This document shows positions 1 through 6,658 of a DNA stretch of 64,000 bases, piece by piece. Numbering within the stretch: position 1 is the first letter of the stretch; every line of letters begins with the position of its first letter. The stretch is taken from IMG/VR virus record IMGVR_UViG_3300025930_000011, positions 1 through 64,000 of that record. One strand, given 5' to 3'. The notes beneath the pieces were generated by a model. It had not been told where the DNA came from and did no database searches. It saw only the letters and a list, made by a program, of their open reading frames with translations. A program made the position numbers and the translations under genes. The DNA comes from a virus.

Positions 1-111
1 GGCTACGGCGACGGCTCCGGCTACGGCGATGGCTCCGGCTACGGCGATGGCTCCGGCTACGGCTACGGCTACGGCTCCGGCTACGGCTCCGGCTACGGCT
101 ACGGCTATTGG
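1..111 (+). repeat. In-frame Gly-Tyr-Asp/Ser repeat
   Basis: Three 18-bp units of the type GGCTACGGCGATGGCTCC (GYGDGS) run from base 1 to 54, followed by degenerate 12-18 bp GGCTAC/GGCTCC units to about 111. The unit length keeps the reading frame, so the tract encodes a flexible glycine-tyrosine N-terminal region of the flanking protein. It probably continues beyond the window edge. Confidence 0.9.
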
Positions 112-456
112 TCAAAACTCGCATGGGCGAGCATCGCTGAATGGTCCGAATCGTTGCGCACCGCCGTTCGTCTGGCGATCAATGCCGGTTCATTCCTCGC
201 GTTCTGGAGATCCGACAAAAGCGGAAAGGCAGCCAATAAAGGTAAGCGCGATTTTGTTGCCGCTCCGGGATTGGTTCAGGAGGTTGATGGCCCACTGCAA
301 CTCTGTACACAGAACGCGCTTCACGCGACACTGAACCCAGAGAAATGGAGTGGTGAGCGGCTCTGGATTGTGGCTCTATACGGCGAGGTGCAATCGGCGG
401 ATGACAAGGTTGGTGCGCTGAAGCGGGAGATTCTTGGTGAGGTGATTCTTAGATGA
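1..456 (+). CDS. DUF7666-like phage protein, 5' end cut by window
   Basis: The frame is open from base 1 to the TGA at 454-456, so the start lies left of the window. The visible protein has about 37 residues of Gly-Tyr-Asp/Ser repeats, then a hydrophobic W-rich stretch, then a C-terminal part (about residues 75-150) with the pattern CTQNALHAT...LWIVALYGEV...DDKVGALKREIL. That pattern matches small phage proteins of the DUF7666 type (CxxGLHA, then G-x-[IV]....DDK..A..R.IL). The function of that family is unknown to me. An ATGA overlap couples it to the HTH gene at 453. Family assignment is from memory of the pattern. Confidence 0.6.
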   Translation, partial: GYGDGSGYGDGSGYGDGSGYGYGYGSGYGSGYGYGYWSKLAWASIAEWSESLRTAVRLAINAGSFLAFWRSDKSGKAANKGKRDFVAAPGLVQEVDGPLQLCTQNALHATLNPEKWSGERLWIVALYGEVQSADDKVGALKREILGEVILR

Positions 457-692
457 CTCCGGAAGCTATCGCCACCGAGAAGCATTACACGGTAAAGGAA
501 GTGGCGGAGCTGTGGAGTATTGGAGAGAACACGGTGCGCCGGTTGTTCGAGGATACGCCGGGGGTGTTGCGAATCTCGATGCCGACATTGACCAAGCGCC
601 GGCATAAGCCCAAAGTGACGCTACGAATTCCGCTGTCTCTTCTGGAGCGGGCTCACGAGCAGTGGTCGAGAAATAGCGGTAGCAGCAGGTGA
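453..692 (+). CDS. Small HTH DNA-binding protein (excisionase/MerR-like)
   Basis: 79 aa. Residues 10-40 (YTVKEVAELWSIGENTVRRLF) form a classical helix-turn-helix of the DNA-binding excisionase/HTH_17 type; the rest is basic. The start codon overlaps the upstream stop (ATGA). The last 72 bases overlap the 3' end of the convergent integrase gene. A position beside int makes a directionality or regulatory role plausible, but this is inference; many such phage HTH proteins are uncharacterised. Confidence 0.7.
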   Translation: MTPEAIATEKHYTVKEVAELWSIGENTVRRLFEDTPGVLRISMPTLTKRRHKPKVTLRIPLSLLERAHEQWSRNSGSSR

Positions 693-1793
693 GGTGAAGT
701 CGAGCAGGGAAGCCGCGGAATCGAGGATGGCCTGGTGCGCGGCGATGAAGTGAGCGTAATGTTTCTCGGTTGTCTTGATAGATTCATGTCCCAACAATTG
801 CTGAACAGTCCGGATATCGACTTCGTGGGTGAGCAGCTCCACGGCGAACGTGTGGCGGAACCGGTGCGGATGCGCATGAACTCCGGCCTTCTTGCCGACC
901 GTCGAAACCGTACGCCACAAGGTTTTCGCGCAGCTTTCCCAGTCTCCGTTCCCCGTCCAGAAAAAGTACTTGGGATTTCCGCCGGGCGCCGGAAGTTTGC
1001 GCAGCGCCTCGGCCGCCTTATCATTCAGCAAAATCTTCAAGGGCACACCATTCTTCGTGATCCTCAGCAGCAGGTGGTTGTGTTCGAGGGCTGCCCGGGT
1101 GAGCTGCGTGACATCCGAGATGCGCAGGCCGGTGTAGAGCAAGGTGAGCATCAATGCCCGGGCTCTGTTGCGCACGTGCGGTGTCTCGCTTCTTCCCTTC
1201 GATCCCAACCGCTCACAGGCCAGCAGCAGCGCCTCGATGTCGGCCTTCGAATAAGGAAGCACCGGGCTGTTCTTGATGATCGGGGCCTTGACGAGCTTCG
1301 CCGGATTCCGCGTGGTCCACTCCCGGACAATACAGAAGGCAAAGAAGCTCCTCAGGTACTCGATCTCCTTCCGCTGGGTGCGCGGCGTCATCTCCCGCCG
1401 GCCTCGGAACCTGCTCACGTGCTCGGCCTTCACCTGGTCAAGCGGCAGATCCTTCACGCCTGCGACTTCGAGAAACTGAGTCAGGGTGCGGGTGATACTC
1501 TTGAGGCTCGATTCCTGAAGGTTGCGATCGCGGGCATCTTTCAGGTAGGCGGTCACTGCCTCTTTAGTCGAGCGTGCGGGCTTCAGCGGGCAGAAGTCCT
1601 GATCCTCGCCGCGCTCCAGTCTTCCGATCCTGCGAAGGGCCAGGGGCATGTCCGTGGTGGCGAGGGACCGGCGAAATCTTTTCCCGTCGAGCTTCCCATC
1701 CGCCCAGATAGGACAAGTGCACAGGGTGTAGTTCCAGCCCTTCTCTTTGTGGTCGCAGCTATCGAGATGCCGGCGGTGCGCGGTGAGGGACAT
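621..1793 (-). CDS. int: Tyrosine recombinase (phage integrase)
   Basis: 390 aa with the start taken at the ATG at 1791-1793. The upstream ATG at 1871 would overlap the divergent gene and precede the conserved N-terminus. The N-terminal arm (residues 1-55) has Cys/His pairs (HLDSCDH, CTCPIW) resembling a small zinc-binding arm domain. A SAM-like core-binding domain spans about 75-170 and the catalytic domain about 180-360. Catalytic residues are visible: R224 in LLYTGLR, K247, H310-x-x-R313 in HPHRFRH, H336 in LGHES and nucleophile Y346 in KHYAHF. It would integrate the phage at the tRNA-type core 0.6 kb away. Its promoter must lie in the 33-bp gap to the divergent gene or overlap that gene. 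Confidence 0.95.
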   Translation of the reverse strand: MSLTAHRRHLDSCDHKEKGWNYTLCTCPIWADGKLDGKRFRRSLATTDMPLALRRIGRLERGEDQDFCPLKPARSTKEAVTAYLKDARDRNLQESSLKSITRTLTQFLEVAGVKDLPLDQVKAEHVSRFRGRREMTPRTQRKEIEYLRSFFAFCIVREWTTRNPAKLVKAPIIKNSPVLPYSKADIEALLLACERLGSKGRSETPHVRNRARALMLTLLYTGLRISDVTQLTRAALEHNHLLLRITKNGVPLKILLNDKAAEALRKLPAPGGNPKYFFWTGNGDWESCAKTLWRTVSTVGKKAGVHAHPHRFRHTFAVELLTHEVDIRTVQQLLGHESIKTTEKHYAHFIAAHQAILDSAASLLDFTSPAATAISRPLLVSPLQKRQRNS

Positions 1794-1826
1794 GGCGCAA
1801 ATTCTATCACGCAGGTGGCCTGCTAA

Positions 1827-2366
1827 ATGGAACCCCGGATCTACCGTCGTCATCTGAAAACCTGCGGTCATCGTTCAGAGCGTGATTCGATGTGTATCTG
1901 TCCGGTTTGGGTCGATTATGCAATCAATGGCCGGCGGATTCGGAAATCACTGGATACCACGAGTCTCCAAGATGCTCAGGCGCACTTCGATCTACTGCCT
2001 CCTGGTCGTTCGGTTGAGCCGATTGACGAGGTTATGGTTGCGAAGGCTATTCTCGCGATCGATTCATTCAGGACAAGTGCGGGGCCGGATCTGGTCTATT
2101 TTATCGGCAACTCCAGGGCTATAAAAATCGGTGTTTCGCGGGATGTCTATAACCGCTTGATGGATCTGCAAAGTGCCTCTAGTACAGAGATCCGAATCAG
2201 GCGCGTATTTGCCGGGGGATACCCACTCGAAAAGGAGCTTCATGCAATATGCTCCAGCTTCAGCACACGTGGAGAATGGTTCCGTCTGTCTCCAACTCTT
2301 GTGGCAATTATCAAGCGTGCGAAAGAACTAGTTTGGTACGGCAATTCGTTACAGGGTGCTGAGTGA
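1827..2366 (+). CDS. Integrase-type N-terminal domain fused to Mug113/T5orf172 GIY-YIG-like nuclease domain
   Basis: 179 aa. Residues 5-50 (RRHLKTCGH, CICPVWVD, GRRIRKSLDTT) are clearly similar to the N-terminus of the integrase encoded 33 bp away on the other strand, including the Cys/His pairs. Residues 88-156 match the Mug113/T5orf172 branch of the GIY-YIG superfamily: VYFIG, then K100-IGVS, R110, E135, H139 and GEWF at 149-152. The central linker is unrecognised. Being head-to-head with int and next to the att core suggests it binds the same arm sites and may act in excision, int control or homing. That role is inference; the two-domain composition is seen directly. Confidence 0.75.
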   Translation: MEPRIYRRHLKTCGHRSERDSMCICPVWVDYAINGRRIRKSLDTTSLQDAQAHFDLLPPGRSVEPIDEVMVAKAILAIDSFRTSAGPDLVYFIGNSRAIKIGVSRDVYNRLMDLQSASSTEIRIRRVFAGGYPLEKELHAICSSFSTRGEWFRLSPTLVAIIKRAKELVWYGNSLQGAE

Positions 2367-2402
2367 CCATGCGTAAACTATTGATTACAATATATTTATA
2401 CT

Positions 2403-2427
2403 TGGTGCGGAAGGTGGGAATTGAACC
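2403..2427 (-). other. Attachment-site core: 3' end of a tRNA gene
   Basis: On the minus strand the 25 bases begin GGTTCAATTCCCACC and end CTTCCGCACCA. That is a T-loop, T-stem 3' strand, acceptor 3' strand, discriminator A and CCA, as in tRNAs whose acceptor starts GCGGAAG (often tRNA-Leu). Upstream sequence does not complete the T-stem or any tRNA body, so this is only a 3' fragment, the usual identity block of attP or attL/attR. It lies 37 bp after the nuclease gene and 0.6 kb from int, in an AT-rich stretch. No second copy was seen in the window. Confidence 0.75.
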
Positions 2428-2544
2428 TCTTTCGCCTGTTTTTCGGCCTCAAGTTACTGATTCTTCGTTCGCCTTATCTTCCTCCAATTCCACAAACCTG
2501 CCCGTTTGGTACGTATGTGACAAGCCGTTTCGGAGGGTTTCCGC

Positions 2545-2775
2545 ATGAGCCGCACCGTCCACTCCATCGCCCTCACCGGCCAGGATCTCGACTCCGCTAT
2601 CCGCATCCTCTTGGATCACCGGATACACCTGGACAGCATGATGCGCACCGCCTTACCTCCAGGAACGAAGTGCCCAGAGGACAGGATCGATCTCATCTGG
2701 TTTGACCAGGCAAAAGAGGATCACAAGGAAGCAGGCAGGCTGGTGAAGCTGCTGCAAGGGGAAAAGAAGGCATGA
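2545..2775 (+). CDS. Small phage protein, unknown function
   Basis: 76 aa with no recognised family. Mostly helical and polar, with an acidic/basic C-terminus (AKEDHKEAGRLVKLLQGEKKA). A good ribosome site (GGAGG at 2532-2536) precedes the ATG. It is the first gene right of the att core and is coupled by ATGA to the next, opening the long rightward early block. Confidence 0.7.
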   Translation: MSRTVHSIALTGQDLDSAIRILLDHRIHLDSMMRTALPPGTKCPEDRIDLIWFDQAKEDHKEAGRLVKLLQGEKKA

Positions 2776-3026
2776 GCACATCATCATCACCGGCTCCCCA
2801 CTTCACCATTCACATCGCAGGCCCAATGATAGATGGCCTTCAGTGCTGCTCACGGTGTGGAGAAGTACTGGTCAATTACCAGGGTGTGATGACCACTGAC
2901 CCTCAGTATCAGGTACGGGGCTGGAGAGAAGGCGCGTTTGTGGGCTTTGGGAGAGGATGCTCCGTGTTGATGAACCGGGATGCCCAGGAGATCGATGAGA
3001 GTTCGTGTGGAGGAATTTTGCAGTGA
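2772..3026 (+). CDS. Small Cys-rich phage protein (zinc-binding candidate)
   Basis: 84 aa. CCSRCGEVL at residues 25-33 gives a CxxC pair, with later single Cys at GRGCS and SSCGG. The pattern IDGLQCCSRCG.VL.NY recurs in small phage proteins that I cannot name further. It overlaps the upstream stop (ATGA) and the downstream GTG start (GTGA at 3023). Confidence 0.65.
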   Translation: MSTSSSPAPHFTIHIAGPMIDGLQCCSRCGEVLVNYQGVMTTDPQYQVRGWREGAFVGFGRGCSVLMNRDAQEIDESSCGGILQ

Positions 3027-3247
3027 CGCATCTGAACGACACGATACGGGGGATCGCCAAGCGGCTTGTCGGGGGTGAGGTTACCGACCTGCAGATTACC
3101 ACGGTCGCAAAAGCGGGAGGATGGGCCGGGCCGATCACTTCTTCGCTGAATGACCTCGATTTTCTCGAGCGCTTCATGCTCGGGAAATACATGGTCTCGC
3201 AGGCGGAGCGCTCCGGGTTGAGTATCGAGCAGATCGCGAGGTTGTGA
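3023..3247 (+). CDS. Small phage protein, unknown function
   Basis: 74 aa from GTG 3023, chosen because GGAGG at 3009-3013 lies 9 nt upstream and the GTGA overlap couples it to the previous stop. An in-frame GTG at 3005 gives a longer form without a ribosome site. The sequence is amphipathic, ending in a possible small HTH-like helix pair (SGLSIEQIARL). Unrecognised. Confidence 0.6.
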   Translation: MTHLNDTIRGIAKRLVGGEVTDLQITTVAKAGGWAGPITSSLNDLDFLERFMLGKYMVSQAERSGLSIEQIARL

Positions 3248-3291
3248 AGTGAGCAGTTTATTTTTCAAACGAAAGAGAAGGTTCTAAAGCC

Positions 3292-3873
3292 ATGAGCGAT
3301 AAAGCAGCAGCCGCAATCATCGACCCGCCTCAACCCGAGGGCAAAGGGGAATATCCATTATCCGATCTTCGTCCGAGCTACATTACCGAGTACTCGACGC
3401 ACGAGGATTACGAGAAGGCAACGGGCAAGACGGCAATGTCCGACCCTCGGTTTCCAAAGAAGCGCTGGACGGATAGCCGCCCTGCTACTGGGCCGATCAC
3501 GACCTATACAACCGCGCACCTCGATGCATCGTTTCAAAAGCCGGTTGTCACGCAGATTCAGATTTCCTCTTTCATGCAGGGCATCGTCAACATGCCTCCT
3601 GACAGTGGTGTGCATGATCCGGCGTGGGATAAAGCGGGAGAGTATTTGGTTCCTATCCGTGACCTGTTGCCCGGTGAGCAGTTGAATCCGCGGCAGATGG
3701 GATTGATAGATGTGGTCAATACGCTCATCTTTAACCCGTTCGCGCCTCCTCCCCCGGCGGCTGGTAGTGGTGGTGGTGCAGGGCTCACTTCGGACCAGGA
3801 TTCGCGTCTCTCGCTGATCCTTGACACGGTTCAGCGGATTGCCGGAGTGATTGTTCCCCCGGCCTCGGCCTAA
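3292..3873 (+). CDS. Hypothetical phage protein, Pro-rich tail
   Basis: 193 aa, unrecognised. The middle is polar and low in predicted structure. Residues 150-165 are a Pro-rich then Gly-rich linker (APPPPAAGSGGGAG), followed by a short helix. GAGAAGG lies upstream of the ATG. A hairpin and a terminator follow, so it closes the first early transcription unit. Confidence 0.65.
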   Translation: MSDKAAAAIIDPPQPEGKGEYPLSDLRPSYITEYSTHEDYEKATGKTAMSDPRFPKKRWTDSRPATGPITTYTTAHLDASFQKPVVTQIQISSFMQGIVNMPPDSGVHDPAWDKAGEYLVPIRDLLPGEQLNPRQMGLIDVVNTLIFNPFAPPPPAAGSGGGAGLTSDQDSRLSLILDTVQRIAGVIVPPASA

Positions 3874-3940
3874 AGGAAGAGTTTCCCTCTCCAAGGGAAA
3901 AGGCAATCGACATCAGATCGGTGCCTTGTGTGTGTGAATC

Positions 3941-3979
3941 GGGGCGTGCTCCCTTACCTGACCGCGCCCCATTTTTTAA
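3941..3979 (+). terminator. Rho-independent terminator
   Basis: GGGGCGTG (3941-3948) pairs with CGCGCCCC (3963-3970) over 8 bp, with one G-T pair, and is followed by ATTTTTT. A weaker hairpin without a T-run (TTTCCCT/AGGGAAA, 3882-3900) precedes it just after the stop codon at 3873. Confidence 0.75.
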
Positions 3980-4238
3980 AAAGGACTTCTGAATTCAGCA
4001 TCTGCGTCGCGCTCTGGGGCAGTGTTACTGACGGAAAAGGCGGCGCTGTACTACCGGGCCAGGTGTTGAATTGAGCAGTTAAAAACTAGGGCGGGGTATA
4101 CACCCGCAGAAAGCGAGGAAAGGCAAACTCACCTCAACTGGGCAATTGAAGACTGCGGAATCTGCTTCCGGGAGGGAGCACTCCGCTGGTGGTCGGGGCA
4201 AGAAAAGGGTCCCGGAGATCAGCAGAGGAGAAAAGTAA
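3980..4238 (+). other. Non-coding stretch between transcription units
   Basis: About 260 bases without a credible gene. It follows a terminator, so a promoter for the next genes is expected here. I see no convincing -35/-10 pair. A small hairpin (GCGGGGTATACACCCGC, about 4092-4108) is present, as is a good ribosome site (GAGGAG, 4225-4230) for the next gene. Confidence 0.4.
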
Positions 4239-4337
4239 ATGGCCTGTCCAAAGAAATGCGTGTCCTGTAAGAAGATCACCGGCTTCCGTCACTGTCCGCA
4301 TTGCGGAGGCAATGCACTGCCAATTCCGGTGAAGTAA
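4239..4337 (+). CDS. 32-aa zinc-ribbon miniprotein
   Basis: Begins ATGGCCTGTCC and ends TAA at 4335-4337. Cysteines form CxxxC-xx-C (C3, C7, C10) and CPHC (C19, C22), the layout of a one-knuckle zinc ribbon. GAGGAG lies 8 nt upstream. Very short, but the ribosome site, two Cys pairs and the tight spacing to the next gene (7 bp) support it as a real gene. Confidence 0.65.
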   Translation: MACPKKCVSCKKITGFRHCPHCGGNALPIPVK

Positions 4338-4344
4338 CAATCTC

Positions 4345-4518
4345 ATGAAAGTAGAGATCCATATTAACGGAGCCTTACAGGTGATCTTAACCCCGGAGAC
4401 TGCCGTAGAGAAGCTGGTGCTCGAGCAAATGCAGGAGAGTGCCGGGAAGGGTGGAGCGGTGAAGCTTGCCTCATGGATACCGGATAAGAGCAGTGTGGTT
4501 GTGAGCGTGGAGGCCTGA
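4345..4518 (+). CDS. 57-aa phage protein, unknown function
   Basis: Starts MKVEIHINGALQVILTPET and ends VVVSVEA. It alternates beta-like strands (KVEIHI, LQVILT, VVVSVE) with one helix, suggesting a compact beta-alpha-beta fold. Similar small proteins with this opening (VxIxINGxxxLxLxPexxxE) occur in phages without known function. It follows the zinc-ribbon gene by 7 bp. Confidence 0.6.
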   Translation: MKVEIHINGALQVILTPETAVEKLVLEQMQESAGKGGAVKLASWIPDKSSVVVSVEA

Positions 4519-4535
4519 AAAGGGAAGGGAATTCG

Positions 4536-4811
4536 ATGTTACTGCCAGTCACCAGTGCCGATCAGATACGAGCGAGAGCCATGGGCATCAGCTTAGTAGA
4601 TCCCGAGTCACAGGAACGGTTGAAGGCCATGAAAGCAGATAGAGATGCGGCACTTGAGGATAACTTGCAGCTTGAGTTTCGGATCGCGGGATTGACTGGT
4701 GCGGTGAGGAAGTGGGAGAGGCGCTGGGTGTGGGCGATGTTCGGTGTGATGGTCGAGATGCTGGCGATTGTCGGCTTGGTGATCTTTTGGCCTCGTGGTT
4801 GGTTCCTATGA
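4536..4811 (+). CDS. Small coiled-coil membrane protein
   Basis: 91 aa. Residues 20-60 are a charged heptad-like helix (LKAMKADRDAALEDNLQLEFRI), and residues 66-86 are one hydrophobic transmembrane segment (WAMFGVMVEMLAIVGLVIFW). GGGAAGGG precedes the ATG. The topology suggests an inner-membrane protein with a cytoplasmic N-terminal coil. It is coupled by ATGA to the next gene. Function unknown. Confidence 0.65.
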   Translation: MLLPVTSADQIRARAMGISLVDPESQERLKAMKADRDAALEDNLQLEFRIAGLTGAVRKWERRWVWAMFGVMVEMLAIVGLVIFWPRGWFL

Positions 4812-5020
4812 TCATGACCATGCCCTTCGGTCCCCATAACGGAACACTTGTATCTGAGTTACCGGATGAGTATCTCTACCAATTAATTGAAGCTCAGTGC
4901 AGAGTGGTGAGGCCCTTGAGGCTGTGGGCTGAATTGGCAGCCGCAGTGGATGAGGAAGCTGAGAAGCGGGGTAAGTTGCGCAGGGCGGAGTCGGTGATGG
5001 CGATGCGGAGGGCGGCATGA
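4808..5020 (+). CDS. DUF3820-like small protein
   Basis: 70 aa from the ATG at 4808 (ATGA overlap). The opening MPFGPHNGTLVSELPDEYLYQL matches the DUF3820 pattern MPFGKHKG..L.DLPDDYL.WL found in many phages. The remainder is helical. Family function is not established. It overlaps the next gene start (ATGA at 5017). Confidence 0.65.
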   Translation: MIMTMPFGPHNGTLVSELPDEYLYQLIEAQCRVVRPLRLWAELAAAVDEEAEKRGKLRRAESVMAMRRAA

Positions 5021-5721
5021 GCGTGAAAGAGAGGCCGATTCTCTTCTCGGGTCCGATGGTGCGCGCCATCCTGGAGCGCCGGAAGACTATGACGCGGAGG
5101 GTGGTCGACCCTCAGCCAAAAGTGGAATTGTTTCCGTTTCTCGGCCAGGATAATAAGCCCACTGGCGAGTTTGCCTTCGTAGATCATCCGCGTGTGATCT
5201 CGAAGCATATTCGATGCCCTCATGGCGTTCCTGGTGATCGGCTGTGGGTGCGTGAAACATGGGTCACGTGTAAGGAATGGGATGCGCTTCCGCCGCGAGA
5301 GATTGATGCGATGTGGGTTCGGCAAACTGAAACCTTTCCAATTTGGAGATTGGCTGATGGGCCGAACGTTGCCTCGAAAAGCGGCGTCGATGGGAAAGTG
5401 CGCCCTGGTATTTTCTTGCCCCGGCGATTTTCGCGCCTCACCTTAGAACTTACTGAGGTGAGAGTGGAGAGGCTCCAGGACATCACTGAAGCTGATGCGA
5501 TTGCGGAAGGCTGCGAGGCATGTGACATCACGGATGCAGATATCCGGGAGGCCCTTAACAATCCCATGGATGAGGGAGCGGCCTATATGGTCGCGTTCGG
5601 CCCGGGGACAATCACCGCAAAATGTGACTTCATTCAACTCTGGGACTCCATCAACGGCAAGAAGCATCCCTGGGAATCGAATCCTTGGATCTGGGTGGAA
5701 AGCTTTCGAAAGGTGAACTAA
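5017..5721 (+). CDS. ASCH-like phage protein
   Basis: 234 aa. The opening RPILFSGPMVRAILERRKTMTRRVV and the later PGDRLWVRETW match a widespread phage family related to ASCH/PUA-like folds, which are usually nucleic-acid binding. The C-terminal half carries VERLQDITEADAIAEG and FIQLWDSINGKKHPWESNPWIWV, both typical of the family. The role in phage growth is unknown; modulation of RNA or of modified nucleotides has been suggested for ASCH proteins in general. Confidence 0.7.
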   Translation: MSVKERPILFSGPMVRAILERRKTMTRRVVDPQPKVELFPFLGQDNKPTGEFAFVDHPRVISKHIRCPHGVPGDRLWVRETWVTCKEWDALPPREIDAMWVRQTETFPIWRLADGPNVASKSGVDGKVRPGIFLPRRFSRLTLELTEVRVERLQDITEADAIAEGCEACDITDADIREALNNPMDEGAAYMVAFGPGTITAKCDFIQLWDSINGKKHPWESNPWIWVESFRKVN

Positions 5722-5729
5722 CGGAACAC

Positions 5730-6041
5730 ATGCGATTATTCGTCGGCGGTATATCTTACGCAACACAATCAGATGAGCTTCAGAAGTACTTCGAGACTTA
5801 CGGCACAGTCACAGAAGTAAAGCTCATCCATGACAGAGAAACGAGTCTTCCCAAAGGATTCGGCCTTGTCGAGATGCCGGAGGCTGATGAGGCAAAAGCG
5901 GCAATTGCTGAATTGCACGGCAAAGAATTCGGAGGGCGGAACCTCACAGTAAACGAGGCGAAACCTGATCCAAGACAAGCTCACGGTCGAGTGAACGGTC
6001 ATCGCGGGCAGGGGCGGGATCGCAGAGGGGCGCGGGAGTAG
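5730..6041 (+). CDS. Single-RRM RNA-binding protein
   Basis: 103 aa from the ATG at 5730. Residues 1-78 are a complete RRM: RNP2 is RLFVGGIS (2-9) and RNP1 is KGFGLVEM (42-49). A basic Arg/Gly/His tail (GRVNGHRGQGRDRRGARE) follows, as in bacterial glycine-rich RNA-binding (Rbp) proteins. It would bind single-stranded RNA. RRM proteins are uncommon in phages, so acquisition from a bacterial host is likely. Dispersed repeat copy 1 lies 55 bp downstream. Confidence 0.85.
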   Translation: MRLFVGGISYATQSDELQKYFETYGTVTEVKLIHDRETSLPKGFGLVEMPEADEAKAAIAELHGKEFGGRNLTVNEAKPDPRQAHGRVNGHRGQGRDRRGARE

Positions 6042-6095
6042 CGGTGAAGCTCTCTGGTTTTTGTAGGGGTCAACATTGCACGATCTTGGCTTGAG

Positions 6096-6120
6096 TCTGG
6101 CTCCCTCTGGTCGGTCGGGA
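6096..6120 (-). repeat. Dispersed 25-bp repeat, copy 1
   Basis: Reads TCTGGCTCCC...TCGGTCGGGA on the plus strand, so the reference orientation (TCCCGACCGACC...GCCAGA) is on the minus strand. One internal mismatch to the others. The flank extends identity to 30 bp with copies 2 and 5. It sits just after the RRM gene. Confidence 0.85.
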
Positions 6121-6146
6121 GAGTACTTTGCTTTGCGCAGTCGTGA

Positions 6147-6521
6147 ATGGCGCAAGTGTTTCTGTGTCGAGGTGTCCCGGTGATAATGGACGCGCGTGAA
6201 AAAGAGTGGAGCGGCCTGCCGCTGGTACGCGCTTTTGTCGATGACAAGGAAGTGCCCCTTGCGTGGTATGCGGACACTGAGGCGGGGATTGTCAAGGCCT
6301 ATGTGACCGTAGATGGTCAGTACGCGCAGCCGTGTTGGGTGCACAACCCTGATCCCCGATGGGAAGACATTGGCGGTGTCTACTCTGAGACGCTTCATGG
6401 AGTCGTTCGATTGGAGCCAGCGGAGCCGCACAGTGAAATAAAATCCCGACCGACCAAAGGGAGCCAGTCTCAATCACCGCAAGGTGAACTGCTCACCAAA
6501 ATTAAGGAGCCTCGCGTATGA
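6147..6521 (+). CDS. Small phage protein, paralogue of the gene at 28840
   Basis: 124 aa. Residues 28-55 (RAFVDDKEVPLAWYADTEAGIVKAYV) and a later ETLHGVVRLE match the 102-aa protein at 28840-29148 (CFVDGVEIQKVWYVDTEAGIVKADF, EIYRGRVELV). The paralogue ends where this one continues, and the extra C-terminus (SRPTKGSQSQSPQGE...) is translated from dispersed repeat copy 2. The ATG at 6147 has no strong ribosome site; ATG 6186 is an alternative. Function unknown. Confidence 0.6.
   Translation: MAQVFLCRGVPVIMDAREKEWSGLPLVRAFVDDKEVPLAWYADTEAGIVKAYVTVDGQYAQPCWVHNPDPRWEDIGGVYSETLHGVVRLEPAEPHSEIKSRPTKGSQSQSPQGELLTKIKEPRV
6444..6468 (+). repeat. Dispersed 25-bp repeat, copy 2
   Basis: TCCCGACCGACC...GGGAGCCAGT on the plus strand, differing from the consensus only at the last base. 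It is inverted relative to copy 1 some 350 bp away. It lies inside the 3' end of the open frame at 6147-6521, where it appears to have extended that frame. Confidence 0.85.
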
Positions 6522-6658
6522 TCACCCGCGCTCCCGGAACCAAGCCGGGGAAAAACGCCTCCCTCATCCGCCTGGACCCACAATATCGTCAACCCTCACA
6601 TCACATCGAATATCCACCTGAAGACGGAAGGCTCATATGGAGGCAAAAACGGTCATGA
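6518..6658 (+). CDS. 46-aa basic peptide (possible gene)
   Basis: ATG at 6518 overlaps the preceding stop (ATGA) and TGA at 6656-6658 overlaps a possible start of the next gene. The peptide is polar and basic (RAPGTKPGKNASLIRLD...WRQKRS) with no recognised motif. Support comes mainly from translational coupling at both ends, so certainty is limited. Confidence 0.35.
   Translation: MITRAPGTKPGKNASLIRLDPQYRQPSHHIEYPPEDGRLIWRQKRS

Noticed and set aside
735-1826. Long rightward frame (363 codons) opposite the integrase
   Set aside because: Its product is low-complexity and lacks any motif, while the opposite strand encodes a complete recombinase with all catalytic residues.
2403-2485. Complete tRNA gene on the minus strand
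   Set aside because: Only the T-loop to CCA part is present; the T-stem partner, anticodon arm and acceptor 5' strand are missing.
2363-2548. 61-codon frame across the att core
   Set aside because: It reads through the tRNA fragment and an AT-rich stretch, has no ribosome site and no coding character.
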